Positions 4,820-6,546 of a DNA stretch of 6,546 bases are shown in pieces. The stretch spans positions 1-6,546 of the forward strand of contig CAMDRK010000149.1 of assembly GCA_945906715.1 (NCBI GenBank). The letters run 5' to 3'. The translations under genes were made by a program, and so were the position numbers. The notes beneath the pieces are model-generated. The model searched no databases, was not told the DNA's origin, and saw nothing but the letters and a program-made list of their open reading frames with translations. Origin of the DNA: Nitrospira lenta (GTDB lineage: Bacteria; Nitrospirota; Nitrospiria; Nitrospirales; Nitrospiraceae). Position 1 is the first letter of the stretch; each line of letters begins with the position of its first letter.

Positions 4820-6546
4820 CCAACCCGACCGAACAGTTTGGCAAGCTCATCTGTTGAGAGACGAAACGCCGTGCGGCGCCCATGCGGGCAGGTCATAATC
4901 AACCCTTCTTGAACCCAGTCATAAATCAGCTGTTGAATTTCAGGAAGGGCCAACGCACGTCCGGCCCGCACTGCTCCATGGCAGGCAAGCGAAGCCAATA
5001 CAGGTTGAACCCGCAAGTCCAGAGAGGATGCGCTGTCCCACTCTGTTAAATCATCGAGTAGATCCTGTACCAAGCCAGCTGCATCCACCTTGCCAAGGCC
5101 GACCGGCACTCCGCGAATCGCGATGGCTGTGGCGCCAAATGGTTCAATCAGGAGGCCGAGTTTCTCCAAATCATCACAACGTTTAAGCAATAGCATGCAT
5201 TGCGCCGCAGACAGCTCGATCGGCTCAGGAATCAACAGCGGCTGCGTGGGGATCTCCTGGCCCTGCCACCCTCGCCAAAGCCGTTGGAAGAGGACGCGTT
5301 CGTGCGCCGTATGTTGATCGACCACTTGCAGCTCTTCACCCACCTGCGCCACAAGATAGGTCCGGAGGATTTGGCCGAGCGGCACGATCTCGGGTTTCTC
5401 TGCCTGTCGATATACCGAAGCTGCCTCGTGGGCAAAGACCAACTGAGTTCCCTCAGCGCTGCCGGACAACGACACCCTGTCGCTGCCACTGGTCAGAGAG
5501 TCCTGCCCGCGAGAAGAGAGGAAGGCGTCCGGGTGAGAATCCGGGCGTGATGAAGTCTGCCGCTCGCCCGCAGGAACAAACTCCGGCGCCGCCTGCGAGA
5601 GACCCAGCACGACCTTCCGCTCGGAACCGCCGAGTGCATGACGGACCGACTGGCGCACCAACTGATGAAGCGATTCCGTTTCCGCGAACCGCACTTCCTT
5701 TTTCGTGGGATGTACGTTGACATCGAGCCGGTCCGGTTCGATGTCAAGAAAGAGCACGAACGTCGGGTGAGACCCTTTTGGAAGAAACGATCCATACCCT
5801 TCCATGACCGCATGAAACACGGTCGCATTGCGGATAGGGCGCCGGTTCACAAACAATTCCTGCGGCATTTTCGAGGATCGCGCATGGATAGGATCGACCA
5901 TCACGCCACGGATCGACAAGCCCCCCGTCCTGCCTCGGATCTCAATGGTCCGATCGAGGAACGTCTGACGATAGACCTGAAGGATTCGATCGCGATCCGC
6001 TGTCACGGCGGGATAGTTGAGAATCTCCTGTCCGTTATGGGTCAGGCGGAAGTGCACCGACGGCCAGGCGAGACCTGCGAGTTGCACGACATGGCTGATA
6101 TGGGAGAATTCGGTCGTGGTCGACTTGAGAAATTTCTTTCTGGCCGGTTGATTGAAAAAGAGGTTGGAGACTTCGATCCTGGTACCAGGCACGGGTGGCG
6201 CATCCACGATAGGGCCGCCCGCTCCTGCGACTAAGGTGAGCTGTGATCCCACCGCATCCTGCCTGGCCGCAGTCGCCACCAGCACATGGGAGACAGACGC
6301 GATGCTGGGTAACGCCTCGCCGCGAAAACCCATCGTCGTCACCGAGGCCAGATCCCGGTCGGACCTGAGCTTACTGGTTGCATGCCGCTCAAACGCACGA
6401 GGAAGGTCGGCTCGGCTGATTCCCTCGCCATCGTCCGTGACTCGAATGAGGGCCAGCCCACCGTCCTTCACATCGACCGTGATATGCAAGCCCCCCGCAT
6501 CGAGACTGTTTTCCAGCAACTCTTTGACGACGGCGGCAGGGCGCTC
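4810..6546 (-). CDS. mutL: DNA mismatch repair protein MutL, N-terminus cut by window edge
   Basis: MutL is the ATP-driven mediator that links MutS mismatch recognition to strand incision and removal. The window holds 578 codons beginning at ERPAAVVKE. By alignment with the E. coli protein from memory, about the first 20 residues lie beyond the right edge. An internal TTG at 6519 is not the start. The GHKL ATPase motifs are KELLENSLDAG (visible residues 8-18, including the catalytic Glu and Mg-binding Asn), DDGEGI, RHATSKL and TMGFRGEAL. GTRIEVSNLFFNQPARKKFL and the transducer motifs LFVNRRPIRN and DVNVHPTKKEVRF follow. A poorly conserved, Ser-rich linker (about 310-380) leads to the dimerisation domain. 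That domain has endonuclease motifs DQHTAHE (410-416), ACHGAVRAG and CPHGR (553-557), so it should nick DNA like Bacillus-type MutL, unlike the E. coli enzyme. The last Glu of the extended DQHA motif is Gln here. Overall length of about 600 is normal. Confidence 0.97.
   Translation of the reverse strand, partial: ERPAAVVKELLENSLDAGGLHITVDVKDGGLALIRVTDDGEGISRADLPRAFERHATSKLRSDRDLASVTTMGFRGEALPSIASVSHVLVATAARQDAVGSQLTLVAGAGGPIVDAPPVPGTRIEVSNLFFNQPARKKFLKSTTTEFSHISHVVQLAGLAWPSVHFRLTHNGQEILNYPAVTADRDRILQVYRQTFLDRTIEIRGRTGGLSIRGVMVDPIHARSSKMPQELFVNRRPIRNATVFHAVMEGYGSFLPKGSHPTFVLFLDIEPDRLDVNVHPTKKEVRFAETESLHQLVRQSVRHALGGSERKVVLGLSQAAPEFVPAGERQTSSRPDSHPDAFLSSRGQDSLTSGSDRVSLSGSAEGTQLVFAHEAASVYRQAEKPEIVPLGQILRTYLVAQVGEELQVVDQHTAHERVLFQRLWRGWQGQEIPTQPLLIPEPIELSAAQCMLLLKRCDDLEKLGLLIEPFGATAIAIRGVPVGLGKVDAAGLVQDLLDDLTEWDSASSLDLRVQPVLASLACHGAVRAGRALALPEIQQLIYDWVQEGLIMTCPHGRRTAFRLSTDELAKLFGRVGWT

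Noticed and set aside
5638..6234. 198-codon plus-strand frame opposite mutL
   Set aside because: It is antisense to conserved MutL ATPase and transducer motifs and has no family resemblance, so it is a shadow frame.
4810..6519. TTG at 6519 as the mutL start
   Set aside because: The frame stays open to the window edge and encodes ERPAAVVKE upstream, which is part of the conserved MutL ATPase motif. The real start is outside the window.

Overview
The window looks like bacterial chromosome of moderately high GC. It is densely coded on the minus strand and holds housekeeping genes. No rRNA, tRNA, CRISPR, insertion sequence or phage gene was seen. The protein sequences and the gene order (mutL, miaA, MTA phosphorylase, PfkB kinase, TPR lipoprotein, RodZ-like HTH protein) suggest a Gram-negative bacterium. 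From memory of similar neighbourhoods I favour Nitrospira (Nitrospirota), with a deltaproteobacterium-like lineage as the alternative. This is an inference; no search was run.

Layout, reading the minus strand from the right edge: mutL (4810-6546) lacks its first ~20 codons at the window edge. It is followed by miaA (3818-4819), mtnP (2906-3808), a PfkB-family kinase (1988-2902), a TPR lipoprotein resembling PilF/PilW (1302-1988) and a RodZ-like HTH/membrane protein (350-1291). Every junction is a short overlap or a gap of at most 10 bases, and stop codons lie inside or next to the next gene's start signals. This is almost certainly one polycistronic transcript with translational coupling. Its promoter lies outside the window, beyond 6546.

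The left 349 bases hold the only noncoding stretch. Its striking feature is a 106-bp imperfect inverted repeat (189-294) built from 9-bp units of the GTCTGTCTG / GTCTATCTN type. It begins 55 bases past the rodZ stop codon and would fold into a long hairpin in the 3' end of the operon transcript. Further left, a possible minus-strand gene starts at 55 with a good ribosome binding site and runs off the edge.

The genes span DNA mismatch repair, tRNA modification, methylthioadenosine salvage, sugar or nucleoside phosphorylation, an envelope TPR lipoprotein and cell-shape control. They share expression rather than a single pathway. I found no convincing new multi-gene system. The best leads are the 9-bp-period palindrome and the unassigned PfkB kinase coupled to mtnP.
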